64,000 nucleotides of DNA from Scilla litardierei (GCA_030789695.1 CM061132.1:163457442-163521441), one strand, 5' to 3'; positions 24,299 through 36,101 are shown, counted from the stretch's first letter. Notes: generated by a model not told the origin, from the letters alone. A program made the numbers and translations.

Positions 24299-25165
24299 CA
24301 AGGTTTTAGGTCTCGGTTTCGGTCTCGGTATCGCTCTTCCCAAAATTTAGGTTTCGGTATCGGTATCGTCCGTTTCGGTGGTTTCGGACGGTAGTTTCGT
24401 TTCATCGGTATTGGTAGTTTCAGATACTTAATACTCTATTAAATACTATCAAATATTATCAAATATTAGCACAAATACCTTTTTACTAGTTACACATTTT
24501 GTTAAAAGTATTATGCTAAATATATTACATTTTTTTGATCAACAGGATTGAAAATAAATGAGAATGGCAAGCTTTTGAATAAATGGAAGGGTTTGGTGGC
24601 TGAAAATGATAACTTTGTAAATAAATGGAAAACCTTTAGTGGCTGAATGTCAAGCTTGTAATTAAATGGAAAGCCTTTAGTGGCCAGCTCACTCAAAAGG
24701 TCAAACTTCTTAATAAATGCTAGCATGTGTTGGACAATTGCACTTGCACCGTGCAAACAAAATTTAAATTAAATGCTAGAATATGCTACCATGTAAGACC
24801 TCAAATTGCAGGAGGCGGGCTTCTTCGGGGATGCGACGGGAGGCGACCATGAGGTATGTCCATCTCTTCGTTTCTTCTTCTTTTTCTGGATTTTGGTGAT
24901 GTTTCCTCCTCCTCCTTCTTGTTTTCATTTTTTTAAGTTTCAGTTGGTATCGGACAAGTTTCGGCCGGTATCGGTCAATACGGCCGAAACCCCGGCCGAT
25001 ACGGCCGAAACCCCGGCCGATACGGCCGAAACCCCGGCCGATACGGCCGAAACCCGGCCGATACGGCCGAAACCGAGAAGTAACGTGTGGTTTCGGACCG
25101 GTCTCCTCCGAAACCGATCCGAAACGGCCGAAACCGGTTGGTTTCGGCCGAAACCTAAAACTATG
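24299..25165. mobile_element. Non-autonomous hAT element with subterminal repeats
   Basis: Exact 8-bp duplications CTTTGAAC (24291-24298 and 25166-25173) flank inverted ends CAAGGTTTTAGG and CCTAAAACTATG. The 8-bp duplication and CA-starting ends are hAT hallmarks. Subterminal regions are packed with CGGTTTCGG/CCGAAACC motifs, including about five ~21-bp tandem units of CCGATACGGCCGAAACCCCG (24,970-25,070). There is no transposase; size is 867 bp. The motif arrays are where hAT transposase usually binds (inference). Confidence 0.88.
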
Positions 25166-25173
25166 CTTTGAAC

Positions 25174-28100
25174 GTACACCACCAATAAATAACAACTACG
25201 CACTCAAGCGTAAACGCTCAATCAATACTAGGGACACTAATACTAACAACAATTGTATTATCACTATTAGTAGTACTAACTAATGGTCATGATAGTAATA
25301 GTGAAACGCACATACATACAACACTAATTCATATCAGTATTATATACTAATATACCATAATTATAACACAATACCAATGATACAATGCCATCATACATAA
25401 GCACTCGATCAATGTTATTAGTACTAATAATAATAATAATAATAATAGCAGTATTAATGCTACTGCTACCACTAGTTAACAATCATACTTAAAATACTCA
25501 CACATACATCACTAACTATATATCGATATTAATATTAATATACCACAACTTAAGGCACAACACAATTCATGTAATACAATCATACAATACAATTAAAACT
25601 AATATTATAATTACGACAAATAATAGCACTTTACTAAGCACATGTCTATTATACATTTGACAACTGTTTTTGAATCCTAGGACTGACTAGGACAAGCTGA
25701 CTAGGACAAATGGGTTGATAGAAAGACAGCTAAGATTTAATCTTGAAGAATGAATGGTTGCGATGAGATTTTGTGGAAAGTTTTGGTGGGAAAAACATTT
25801 CTTGGGAAATGAAAGTTTTTTGGGAATGAAAGTTTATAGGAAATAGCAGAGTGCACGCAATTAATGCATTTGGGAAAAAGAAGCTTTAGCTTGCACTTAA
25901 TGATGCAGATCTACAGATCGAATGCTGATGCAGATCGAATGATCTCTCCCTCAACATGGGGCCCACCGTCTATTCGACGCTTGGGTCAACAATATGAGAA
26001 TAATTTCCGCGATGAAGGCGTTCGCGCCGAATTTGTTGTTCCGCGTCGAATTTTGGATGTGGAAATAATTTTTTGGAGAACAAAGATTTCGCAGGTGAAA
26101 ATCTTAAATGAACCGTGTCTGCGGGTACGGGTTATGACTAGTACATTACTAATTAAATACAATACTGTCACACATCTAGCATACATTTATCCATACATAT
26201 ACACTATATCTTAATACGTAATTTCACCCACATTATTATTAATACATAATACTCTACTATACGTATACAATCATAATACACAATCATATATATGTAAACA
26301 TTGTATATCACTCGATACCAATACATAAGCACACTCATATTCAATCAACTAATATCACAATAGTATAATTACTTTACATACTACTTTATACATCATGTAG
26401 TAAATATCACTACACGTATCGATGTACACAATACACTACACACCACACAACAACAGACATGCTCTAATATATATATTTAGTGCTAAGGTCATCACGATCT
26501 ACACACCTTGAAATCAAGTCCGTCCTCAGACTTCCTTGAGTAGGGTCAACTTAGGGATGGTCAGACTTATACCATAGAGTCACTTTATCCCCAGTATACA
26601 TTCATTACAAAAACAATGTACACTCATATACATACACTTACACATACATCATATAGTCGCATACTTATATATACACGCATACACATTACATACATATCCA
26701 TGCTTACATTATTACACACTCACCTTATATCTACGCAAAACTTAGACATACATACTATATGTTCACACAAGTATACACCACCATAGTAATCTTCATAGAG
26801 CCAGTATAATACTACATATACACATCCATACATAGTTACAAACATACAATCATGCATACCTCCTGATATACACATGCACATACATCATCTCGTAGAGGAA
26901 GTAATGCAATAATATAATCCTACTACCATACGTAAAACACGTGTATTCATACAATAGACATAGATACATATAACTAAGCACATACCTATCCACGCCCGAG
27001 CACACGTCCATACGCACTAATGTGTAGATCTCATAATAGATCTGCACTCCCAACTATAAGTACACCTATTATTCATTACACCTAATATGCACATTATTTA
27101 CTAGCATACCATTACAAGCATTACAAGTACATCTAAAGTACATACCTTTAGTAGATAATCAAACACCAATTCTAATACTTAGTACTGTATATAACTATAT
27201 ATATGTCACTTATATCATCGCACATGCTTATATAACACAATAGGCAACCATACTAACATGCCAAGAGGGTGCCCATTCATACCTGAGTGGGACACCGAGA
27301 TTCACAGACACGGGTCCACGCACACTACCTATATACATGCACCCCAACAACATCACGATTAGTACTAATGGATCCATATACTTGTACTAAAGTTGACATA
27401 AGCAATGACAAGCACTAATGTGATAACTAAGCAGTAGTGTAGGATTCATAGTTGAATGATGCAACGAATCAAGATTGTGATCAATGAATGATTCCAGATG
27501 AGGCATGGATAAGGAGTTGGCTTGGTTAGGTGGCATAAAAATAGTTACGAATAATTAAATAGGAGAATGAGAGATATGAGTAAAATATAATAATATCCTT
27601 ATAAAATATATAAGAACAGCGAGTAGATGGTATAAGTTAAAATACGAAATAAGTATTAGACGAAGAAAATAATGAGTGTAGTGTTGCAATGATTCGTTTG
27701 CAGATGGAAATAGATTTGTACAAAAATTTTGAAGTATGAATACGATGAATTTAAAACTGACTCACTTAAAAAGTTAGAGTTCTATTTAGCATAGAAAAAT
27801 ATTAAGAGTATGTACGATAAGTTGTTTGAAATAGGTTTAGTAGTATAGTAAGAAAAAGAATGATATATTCAATTATTGAAATAGAAATAAAGTTTTTTAA
27901 AAAATGAAGTTCGTTATATGAAAAAAGTAGAGTAAACATACGAGATTATGTAAAATAGAAGTACGGAAGACATATGTTAGAAAATTGTTACGAGATAGTA
28001 ACTAAGGATTTTGTCAAGAAAGCTTCATAATCAAGATTGAGATTAAGTCATCTAAAGAGTAGAAAATCTAAGTATATACTAAAGGTTTTCAAAAAAAATT

Positions 28101-28640
28101 AAACTGGGCGAGGAATTAAAAAAGGAATATCGAAATTACCTTTTTTTTTCTTTTGTTAAAGAATCAGGATTGTAATGTCATCATGGTGTTTCTTAAAGTA
28201 ACCTGCACGAATCGAATAAGTATCAGGATATGTAATGGGGAAGATTCAAAAGGTTAACGATGGCTGTCATGAAGGGATCACGTGAATTGAGGGCAATGAA
28301 TAGAATTGAATGATCAAAACATAAATACGACTAGGAAATAACTTAGTGAATCTGCTGCGATGGAATTCTAAAATTTAATATGGTCCGAGCATGGATGAGA
28401 AACTACTACGGTGACTCTTATGATGATAATACTAAATCTAGCAAGGGTATCTAACTAACGAGCCCGTGTGTCTAATTAAATCTTCATATAGTCCTGGTGT
28501 TGGGTATCCCTATTATGTTGAGACAAGATACTTGGGTAAATTTCGCGTACGAGCTAATTCTAGACGTTTTGGCTAATGATAGTGTTTCTATTGTTCTGAA
28601 GTTTGCAAATGCATGACCTGCATGGGCCACCACTAAAACA
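25174..28640. other. Non-coding interior of the LARD-like element
   Basis: AT-rich sequence full of TACATA/ACACATAC-like low-complexity runs, with no domain in any frame. ATAATAATAATAATAATAAT lies at about 25,427. It corresponds to the space where gag-pol would be in an autonomous relative. Confidence 0.6.
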
Positions 28641-29571
28641 TGTCATGCCATGCTTCCCAAAATACGACGGAAGCGAGAACGAGACGAAGGTCCGCATGAG
28701 CTGGAACTGTGAAGCTCGAGCCCACTAAGCGTCTGTGATAGAAACCGCACAGAATTCTTGCATGCATTTCATAACAATAAAAATAAAATTCATATAATTA
28801 AAAGGCCACATCCAGTAATGTTTGTACAAGAAATAAAACGACCAGGCCTCAGCATGGCCAAAGAAAAACTACAAGGTACTAATCCTACTTTAAGGCACTA
28901 AAGCACAACTAGAAGAAAAAAAGCAACAACACAGCATCTAGTCCTCCACATGGAGCGACCCAGCGTCTGCAGCAACTCCAGACTCTCTAGGTCAGGCGTC
29001 TCGAACAAGTCCTCGTGGTAACCTGTCTCGTGATCTGACATACATTCTAAAAATACGAATGTATGTCAGCAAGGGCCTGGCAAGTGAAAGTGAGAAGGCC
29101 CAAGGCAAGGTGTACGAATAGTAAATAAATTATGAAGCAATAATTGCTTTAAGCAAAATGTCAGCATAGTTTAAACGTGGCAATTTAAAACAAGGTAAAG
29201 TAAGGTACTTCTAGCATGTCAGTTCTAAAGCATTTTAAAAGTAAAGAAACGAGCATGACAATTCATATAGACATGGCAGGGAAGTAAAAGACAGTGCAAG
29301 AAAGTAAACGTGGCATGGCAAGGGCCGTAGCATGTGCTACCGGCTACAAGACAAGACAAGTGTGACTCTAGGGTTTAGGGGTGGCAAACGGGTCGGGTCG
29401 GGTCGGGTTCGGGTCAGGTCAGGTTTGACCCGACCCGTTTAGGGGTGGACCCGAACCCGACCCGGATTTAATCCGGGTCGGGAATGCAAGACCCGAACCC
29501 GACCCGACGGGTTGGCGGGTCACCCGAACCCGACCCGCATTCCTTTTTCTTTCAAAATGTTTTTTTGACAT

Positions 29572-29635
29572 AATTCGACTGCAGCAAGAATCGAACCTAA
29601 GATCCCCCGGAAACGGAAACACAAGCTTACCAATT
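29572..29635 (-). other. tRNA-like segment 1 inside hAT element
   Basis: On the minus strand TAGCTCAATTGG fits the Pol III A box, and GGTTCGATTCT fits the B box about 36 bases further on. The acceptor stem does not pair well, so this is tRNA-derived or tRNA-like rather than a working tRNA gene. Confidence 0.55.
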
Positions 29636-29721
29636 GAGCTAGCAGCCAGATCTGAGAGTCACACATCAATTAATTATTTATCTAAACTACTAGACAATAC
29701 TAGAAAATTAAAAATACAACG

Positions 29722-29805
29722 CCTGCACAAGGATTCGAACTCGTGACCTTGTTTGAAACCAACGCAGCAACTGAACTCGCTGACCAAACGTCCCAGCAAG
29801 CACCC
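29722..29805 (-). other. tRNA-like segment 2 inside hAT element
   Basis: The minus strand carries AGTTCAGTTG (A-box-like) and GAGTTCGAATCCT (B box), in the same direction as segment 1 and about 150 bp upstream of it. No cloverleaf could be completed by hand. Confidence 0.5.
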
Positions 29806-32086
29806 TTGGATATCTAGGTATAAATATTAGTATATAATCATTTATTAATAAACCGGGTATAATCCGGGTCATGCGGGTTGACGGGTCAAACCCGGACCCG
29901 ACCCGATTTTTATACGGGTCAACCGGGTCGACCCGAATTCGACCCGACCCGGATACACCCATACCCATACCCGGCTAAGTAGGCCGGGTTCGGGTTGGGT
30001 CGGGTTCATTTTGCCACCCCTACTAGGGTTCACGCCTTAAGGTAGAGGAGGATCAAACCCTCTAAACCTTGCGACCGCTCAACCCAATCCCACCCTAAGT
30101 GCACAAGACAATTCCGTACAAAGGATTACTCTATTTGTCTTGAAGAGTGCCTTATTCCACGCAGGTTATCCATACAAAGGATCACACTCTCTGCTAGGAG
30201 AGTGACTTATTTCCCGCAGGTTATCCGTACAAAGGATCACTCTCTCTGCTAGGAGAGTGCATTATTCCCTGCAGGTTATCCGTACCGCCATATACTGGAA
30301 CACGAGCCAGACTAGTCATATATGACCCTACTGGAACACGAGCCAAACTAGCCATATATGACCGACAGGAGTAACCAAATCTAATCAAATAATCAAGTCT
30401 GGTCAAGCATTTCATGTCGTTTAAATGGCATCATCAATTTACTTAATAGGGGTCCACACACGCACGCACAGAAAAGGCATTTAAACATTAATGCTTCGAC
30501 AATTTGTGTCAATTCGCACACTTGCCTGATTGAGACGGTTTTGGATGTCCAGGTGATCGCGATGAAAGGCGTACCATATCTGCGTTATTGATTTTATAAT
30601 ATAAGTTAAAAGTCTACAACTAATATTAAAGTCTACTGCTATTATTCTAACATTAACATCATATACAGATTAATGTTATACAACTAACATACTATAATTA
30701 GTAATAAACTAACCTTCCACTAACTTACATTACTATTATTTACTGCTAACATGTCTCTAACAACAATAACATTATATCATGATTTAACCTCACATATAGT
30801 ACTTTATATTATAACACTAAATCATAGACTCATAGGCTAATTGTTGCATACCAAATATAGTGATAATGTTCATTCATATAGGGATACTGTTCATGCATGT
30901 ATTACTACACTTGTGCATTAAAAACTCACGGTTCTTTTGTGGGTTCTTCTCTTCGTCGTTGCTTGCCTGGGTGGTGACCAAGGCCTAGACAGCGTCGGAC
31001 GGCGGTTGCAGGTGGTCGGCTCTAAGGTGAGCGGTGCGGTGGCTTCGTGAAGGCGAGCGGGATGATGTGTGGGTTGTCAGCGTCGACGAAGCTTCGATGG
31101 GAAGCTTGGAGAGCTCAAGGGGGAGGTAGGAGAAGCTCGGTGTCGGAGTTGCGAAGGTGGAGGAAGAGGGAGGTGGTTCGGCGTGAGTAGAGGCGGGAAG
31201 GTCTGAGACGTCGGCGGCGGCTGAGTTTTGTGCGGGCTTCGGAAGCTTGGAGGCCTGGGGGTTGCTGCTGGTCGGAGGAGATGGGCGACGGACCGGGGTT
31301 GAGGAAAGGCCTGGCTGTCGGGAGGGTGGCAGCAAGGAGTAGAGGAGGAGAGCGGAGGCGTGCCTGCAGTTGGAAATGGAGGTCGGCGTCGAAGGCAGGC
31401 GAGAGCTGCGGCTGAGAGAATGCAGGGGGTTGCGGCGAGTGCAGTTGGTGGCCGTTGGCGTTGCGGCGGCGGGTCGGCAGCCGAAGGAAGGAACAAGGGC
31501 GGTTCGACGGTGGGTCCGTGTGTGGCTAGGGAGAAAGGAGAGTGTCGATTTTTGGTAGGGAGGTGGTGGCGTGCCCGGCGGTTTGCTTGGAGGTGGGGGC
31601 GACGAGCTGAGAAGGAAATGGGGTTGATGGGTTTTAATATTTTGTAAAGGGTGGCGACTGATAGGTCAAGAAAAGAACCCTAGGTTTTCTTTAGTTAAAA
31701 TAGAGGAGGAGAAAGGAGAGATACGTGGAGAGAGGTTGTGGGGAGTGGGGTACGGAAATGGGAAGTGAGTGGTTTGTTGGGATTAATAGGTTAGGATTTG
31801 ATGATAAAAATATTAGATTTATTTTATTATTAAACGTATCAGATTCAAACCTTAGGAGTAATTTAATATTAACATAATGGGATTTAGCGGGTTAGACAAA
31901 CGGCGTTCGAAAAATAAAATAAAAATACTGGGACGATCGTGACGTCGCGAGGGTCGAGGATATGGGATCCGGTCATGTGTTAGAGCTAAGGAATTACGAT
32001 AATAAAAATAGAATACGAACAATACACATACGAAACAAAATACGCACTAAAAATACGTACGGTCGAAAAGTGACCGGTGCACACTT

Positions 32087-34441
32087 CTCATAAGATTGTG
32101 CATTAATGGGCCCTCATTTAAAGATTTGATAAGGAAGATTAGATCCGGAAGATCCTTCATTCAGAACTCTTTAAATTCCCAGTATTAGGTCTTGACCATT
32201 TCAAATATCATGAACCGTGATGAGATCCTGAAGATCCACACTTTTGAAACTGTTAAACAGTTTTCGGACATATTTACTGACAATCCGAATATTGTCAAAT
32301 TCACGCATCCCTGCTGTTAAAAATCGAACTATGATTGACATACTAAAAATAGTGGATGCAATCGACCAGTAGTAGAAGTGAATGTCCTCGAATGATAGGA
32401 CATACCACGAGGCTCTAAAGAGAGAAAAACTCATGGAGACCTTTAAACAATAACACCACAGGAAAGTGAGCTCATCTCCATATACTCTCCCTTTCCAAAA
32501 CCTCTAGAAAAGATGAATCTGGAATAAATTGAAATATTATTGAATAATGTACGTACATGGGGAGGTGTTTGGATAAAAAACACTTGTCGACAATTACTTA
32601 CATTTCATTTAGCCATTTAAATGATAATTACAAATATCGTTCCACACTCCGTTTCCTGAAGCAAACGTAGAGATTGGCCAAAAATGTAGAACGAGACAAT
32701 AATAAGTTGAGCTGGACTCACTTATCAAATGTGAAGTATTTGGACCTGAAGTCCTGATATCAAAAGATATCAAACCTGTGGGTATAATAAGTATTGAATA
32801 AACACAAATAATAAATAAATAAAATCGTATGCTATAAGCGACATGTTATAGCTTATAGGTTCATTTCGCTGAAACCAGAAGCAAGTAAGATGAGATTGAC
32901 TCTCTTACGAAATAAAATCGATGCATCAGGCTCCCTGGTTATGTTTGCGAAAATCCTGCAATTGGCAAAGGAAAATTTTTGGTTTTTGCTGCTATGGATG
33001 TTGTGACAGCATACCCTTATGGATGTATTCCTAATTTCCTTACTTGTCTGAGTAGACTTTGAGACGTCTATTCTATGAAATATATATAATTCAACCAATA
33101 AAGTTCCTTATCAATATAATGAATCCTAATAAAGGTTGTCTTTGCATCTTTAAGAGCGCAACGAAAATGATTTGGGATTATATTTTCAAATGACTCAAAT
33201 CTCATCGGATCTCCTGAAGAGAAAACCGAAATATCTGTTTAAGCCTAACTATCAAATATGATATGAAAGACCCTGGCAAAAATCTTGGCTTACAGACTTA
33301 TCATCCAGAAGATGAACACATCATCCGAAGATGAAACTCCCATCCAGAAGATGAAAATATCATCGAGCAGATGAAAATCATGTGACATTTAACTTCATAC
33401 ACTCGAAGTTGATGAAGATACATGGACAATTGTAATCCAATAAATACACCAATTCGTTGTATTAATTTACATAAAGACCATTTTCGTTCGCTGGAAGAGG
33501 GGAAGAATATCCTAGGTTCTGAAGTACCTTACTTGATTGTCTTTGATACACTCCTTTATCTGGCCAACTACACGCTTCTCTATATAGCGTCGGCAGTAAA
33601 TCTGTTTAGCCAGATATATTGCAACGCCTATAGCGCGTCACTAGACCGGAGCTACGAATCTTCTGCGCTACCTCCAAGGGTCACCACTATAGAGGATCAT
33701 CCTCCATGTTAAAAATATTTGCAGATGCAGGTAATAAATCATCACGATGACCACCTCGAAGGACAGGCCACATCCTGGAAATCTGCAAAGCATGCGACTA
33801 AAGCAAACATCATCCTACCTTTCCGAGAAGCTCATCATCAAAGAAGCAAATCAAGAGTATGCATAGCTACGCCCTGAAGTAACTCGCAGACACAATGATG
33901 ACTATGTCAGAGACTAGAGACGTGGAGCTATCTACCGAATCTGCAGACCATGCCACTTCCCTAGCTCATCCTTGAGAAGTGTACATCAAAGGCGATGAGA
34001 CAGAGCACACATCTTCAGAGGAGCTCCCTTGGATTCAGCAGTTGCTATATATGAGCGATACTTGTATAGATGAGCGATGCTTGTATTTTGTATTTTTTTC
34101 GAAACGTTGTAGATGAGATTGATGTATAGATGCCTAAGAGATCTGCATGCCTGAAGCTTGTACAGATCAGGGGAGTTAAATGTAGAGTTGTACTCTTTTT
34201 CCTTAACTATGATTTTTTCCACTGGGTTTTTCATAGCCAAAGGTTTTAACGAGACAACCACATTAACTCTGGATCCAGAAGTATCCATCTCTAGTGATAT
34301 CCACAGAACAGTGGAAGTTAAAGAGACTTGTAGTCTCTAAACCAGGATCCAGAAGTATCCACCCCTTGTGATACTCATAAGCACTATGAATCCTGAAGTA
34401 TTCATATGTCGAGTTTAAAATGATGGATGGATAAGGTGAAA
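32087..34441 (+). pseudogene. Copia B pol remnant (RT end and RNase H)
   Basis: After the nested element copia B resumes. At 33240-33712 the reading shows MKDPGKN, then NCNPINTPI, EVPYLIV, LLYLANYTLLYIASAVNLF. These align with the end of copia RT, the linker to RNase H and the start of RNase H in elements ending ...LMYLANxTRPDI.... Key residues are gone and stops are frequent. Upstream (32087-33240) and downstream (33713-34441) sequence is assigned by position only. Confidence 0.75.
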
Positions 34442-34521
34442 TGTTATGAACAAGCCTTGTGACCTTTGGTATTAGGACCTTTGGTATCCACCATGATTGT
34501 AAATGACCATTGATATCCATC

Positions 34522-34599
<78 letters not shown>

Positions 34600-34633
34600 C
34601 TATGGCCTCCACCATAGAGATTGATTCTCAACA
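34442..34633 (+). repeat. Copia B 3' LTR with microsatellite expansion
   Basis: It starts TGTTATGAA and ends CTCAACA. It is 60 bp longer than the 5' LTR because of an (AT)n run at about 34525-34596, expanded from the short tract of the partner. Confidence 0.82.
34525..34596. repeat. (AT)n microsatellite
   Basis: About 72 bp of uninterrupted AT dinucleotide lie inside the copia B 3' LTR. It can form a cruciform and is a likely length polymorphism. Confidence 0.95.
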
Positions 34634-34638
34634 GTTGC

Positions 34639-35717
34639 TTATTTTTTGGATTAATTATTCTGTCCATCCAGAAAGACAAAATTAATGTTGTGAGTAAGAA
34701 AAAATTGAAGGGGTTTTTCATATGTATTATCAAAAGAAGGTATGTTCATGTTTACCATCTTATTTGACATGTATATGAGTTGTATTTGAGGATTGATTAT
34801 CATGCCATATAGTTTTAAAAATTTATCGATTTTCACACATCATTCAATTCTTTACACTCGATGCCGCTGACACATCTGCCTCTTCAACGGCAAGCCCCAT
34901 CCTTGCCAATTTGGCCCCGGTAGAGTTGCCCCCCAACACCCTTAGCAGAACTATGAACGTCCCAACACCCAGCAACATGTTAGGCTTAGGAACATGCTTT
35001 GAGATGCCTGCCCTGTAGTTCCATGGGTCCAACCCAAGTAACCCTAGTTTGGTGGTCCGTTACAATTTCTGGGACGTGTTGGTGACGGGAACATGGACTA
35101 AAAGCCTGTGTGGACCATGCTCAACCAGACCCCCTTGTCGCCCTGGACCAAACTCTCCTTCGAACTCCAACGAGCTTGGGGACCTCATCTCCAGCAGCTA
35201 GAAACCATGACTGCTCCGGGGGTAACAACCCCAAGAACAATCACCTCCTTGCCCATTTCTAATTTAGAAACTTGACTGCTGTTCTGTTTTGTCCCATTCA
35301 TCTTTTCTAACTTGGGTTGTCATATGGAGGAACTGGCAAAGCCCGGTGCACTTGTTTTCTCCACGACTTGTTACACACGCACGAATGAAAGTGCTTCTGA
35401 AAGTACATCGTCATTTCTCATCCTTAGAAGTGAAGATAAGCTTAGATGGTATTAAACTGCAGACGATGTATTTTCCTTGCTACCATGCAGCCTGCAGGTT
35501 AAAACGGTCATATCGCGCACCTGAAAATTTTCTTTTGATGACTAATAATATACGGTTGACTTGTAGATGAACATTTTAAATTTAAGATAAGATGGTATTA
35601 GATTGCAAAGTATGTATTTTACATGGTCGACTGTTCTCACATCTGATTGTATATCATCTATATGTAATTTTTTCTACTTAGCTGTTTAGAACCATTTTTG
35701 AGCCCTGTTGAATCTGC
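34639..35717 (+). other. Distal part of the giant kinase intron
   Basis: Mostly AT-rich intron sequence. A GC-richer block (34844-35280) holds a minus-strand open stretch of 62 codons (34844-35032) with protein-like composition (LLGVGTFIVLLRVLGG) that I cannot identify. It may be a captured gene fragment. From 35281 to the acceptor I see nothing else. Confidence 0.5.
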
Positions 35718-35726
35718 TAACTACAG

Positions 35727-36101
35727 ACCAGACCAATTCTCCGCGACAAAGATCGGTTGGAAGAGCTGGCGGATCCAAGACTTGGAGCTAAATACCCAAA
35801 GGAAGACTTTGTGCGAGTTTGTACGATCGCAGCTGCTTGTGTTGCACCAGAAGCAAGCCAGAGGCCCACGATGGGAGAAGTGGTGCAGTCCCTTAAAATG
35901 GTGCAGGGACTCGCAGGGCGCCAGGATACAGTGCAGAACCCATCCTCTCGGCCAAATATAAGGCAGCCATCCACCACCTTCGAATCCGATGGAACCTCGT
36001 CAGTGTTCTCTTCAGGACCTTTCTCAGGCCTAAGCTTATTCGACAACGACAACATCTCTAGGACAGCGGTATTCTCAGAAGATTTGCATGAAGGGCGATG
36101 A
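35727..36101 (+). CDS. Receptor-like protein kinase, terminal exon with stop (ALE2/PERK-like)
   Basis: This last exon follows an acceptor at 35725-35726 and opens TRPILRDKDRLEELADP, continuing directly from NLVTW at the end of the exon 30.6 kb upstream, phase 0 to phase 0. It supplies kinase subdomains X-XI: a Cys-rich helix, then ASQRPTMGEVVQSLKM with the invariant Arg. A Ser-rich tail ending NISRTAVFSEDLHEGR and a TGA stop follow. That tail resembles those of ALE2-like kinases. Reading frame, splice phases and domain order show the two exons are one gene. The exon itself is intact. Confidence 0.9.
   Translation, partial: TRPILRDKDRLEELADPRLGAKYPKEDFVRVCTIAAACVAPEASQRPTMGEVVQSLKMVQGLAGRQDTVQNPSSRPNIRQPSTTFESDGTSSVFSSGPFSGLSLFDNDNISRTAVFSEDLHEGR

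Larger units (their letters stand above)
29376..30022. mobile_element. Non-autonomous hAT element carrying two tRNA-like modules
   Basis: The inverted ends are TAGGGGTGGCAAA and TTTTGCCACCCCTA. Exact 8-bp duplications CTAGGGTT lie at 29368-29375 and 30023-30030. The sister LTR shows the same site empty at 22125-22132, which proves insertion after the host element arrived. Subterminal zones are dense GGGTCGGGT/ACCCGACCC repeats. Two internal minus-strand tRNA-like segments are listed separately. There is no transposase; size is 647 bp. Confidence 0.93.
21395..32081 (-). mobile_element. Large non-autonomous Ty3/gypsy element (LARD-like) with about 2.8-kb LTRs
   Basis: Two long repeats (21395-24171 and 28641-32081) flank 4.47 kb without recognisable coding. 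CACTT at 21390-21394 and 32082-32086 is an exact target duplication. Ends are TGTCA... and ...[TTA/GTG]CA. Just inside the left LTR the minus strand reads TTAAGGTGGGTAGGA, a polypurine tract directly before TGTAAC, which sets the orientation. Long LTRs opening TGTAAC are typical of Del/Tekay-like gypsy elements. Non-coding insides make it a large retrotransposon derivative moved in trans. No Met-tRNA primer match is seen by the 5' LTR. Confidence 0.88.
28641..32081 (-). repeat. Right (5') LTR of the LARD-like element, carrying a hAT insertion
   Basis: 3441 bp; without the 647-bp hAT element and one 8-bp duplication it is about 2786 bp, matching the left LTR. Over the first ~200 bases the two LTRs differ at about 7% of positions by eye, so this insertion is clearly older than the gag-only element. 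Confidence 0.9.
15241..34633 (+). mobile_element. Ty1/copia retrotransposon B, old, expanded by nested insertions to 19.4 kb
   Basis: Short LTRs at 15241-15372 and 34442-34633 share blocks such as AAGCCTTGTGACCTTTGGTA and CTCCACCATAGAGATTGATT. They are flanked by GTTGT (15236-15240) and GTTGC (34634-34638), a target duplication with one change. Removing the inserts at 16668-19247 and 21395-32081 leaves about 6 kb, a normal copia size. Only pol traces survive, the clearest at 33240-33712. About 7 of 132 LTR positions differ by eye. Internal sequence just after the left LTR reads ATTATCAGCACG where the primer site should be. Confidence 0.85.
5162..35726 (+). other. Giant 30.6-kb intron of the receptor-like kinase gene
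   Basis: The donor GTTAGT (5162) and acceptor TAACTACAG (35718-35726) delimit an intron of 30,565 bp. Copia A (about 6.5 kb) and the copia B nest (about 19.4 kb) make up about 85%, so the pre-insertion intron would be under about 5 kb. Coding continuity across it is direct; splicing in the plant is inferred. Confidence 0.82.

Noticed and set aside
29572..29805. True tRNA genes
   Set aside because: The A and B boxes fit, but I could not form an acceptor stem or full cloverleaf for either, so they are listed as tRNA-like segments only.
34844..35032. Host gene for a small membrane protein on the minus strand
   Set aside because: The 62-codon frame reads like protein but has no recognised family, no clear start, and lies within the kinase intron next to decayed sequence. 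It is kept only as a possible captured fragment.
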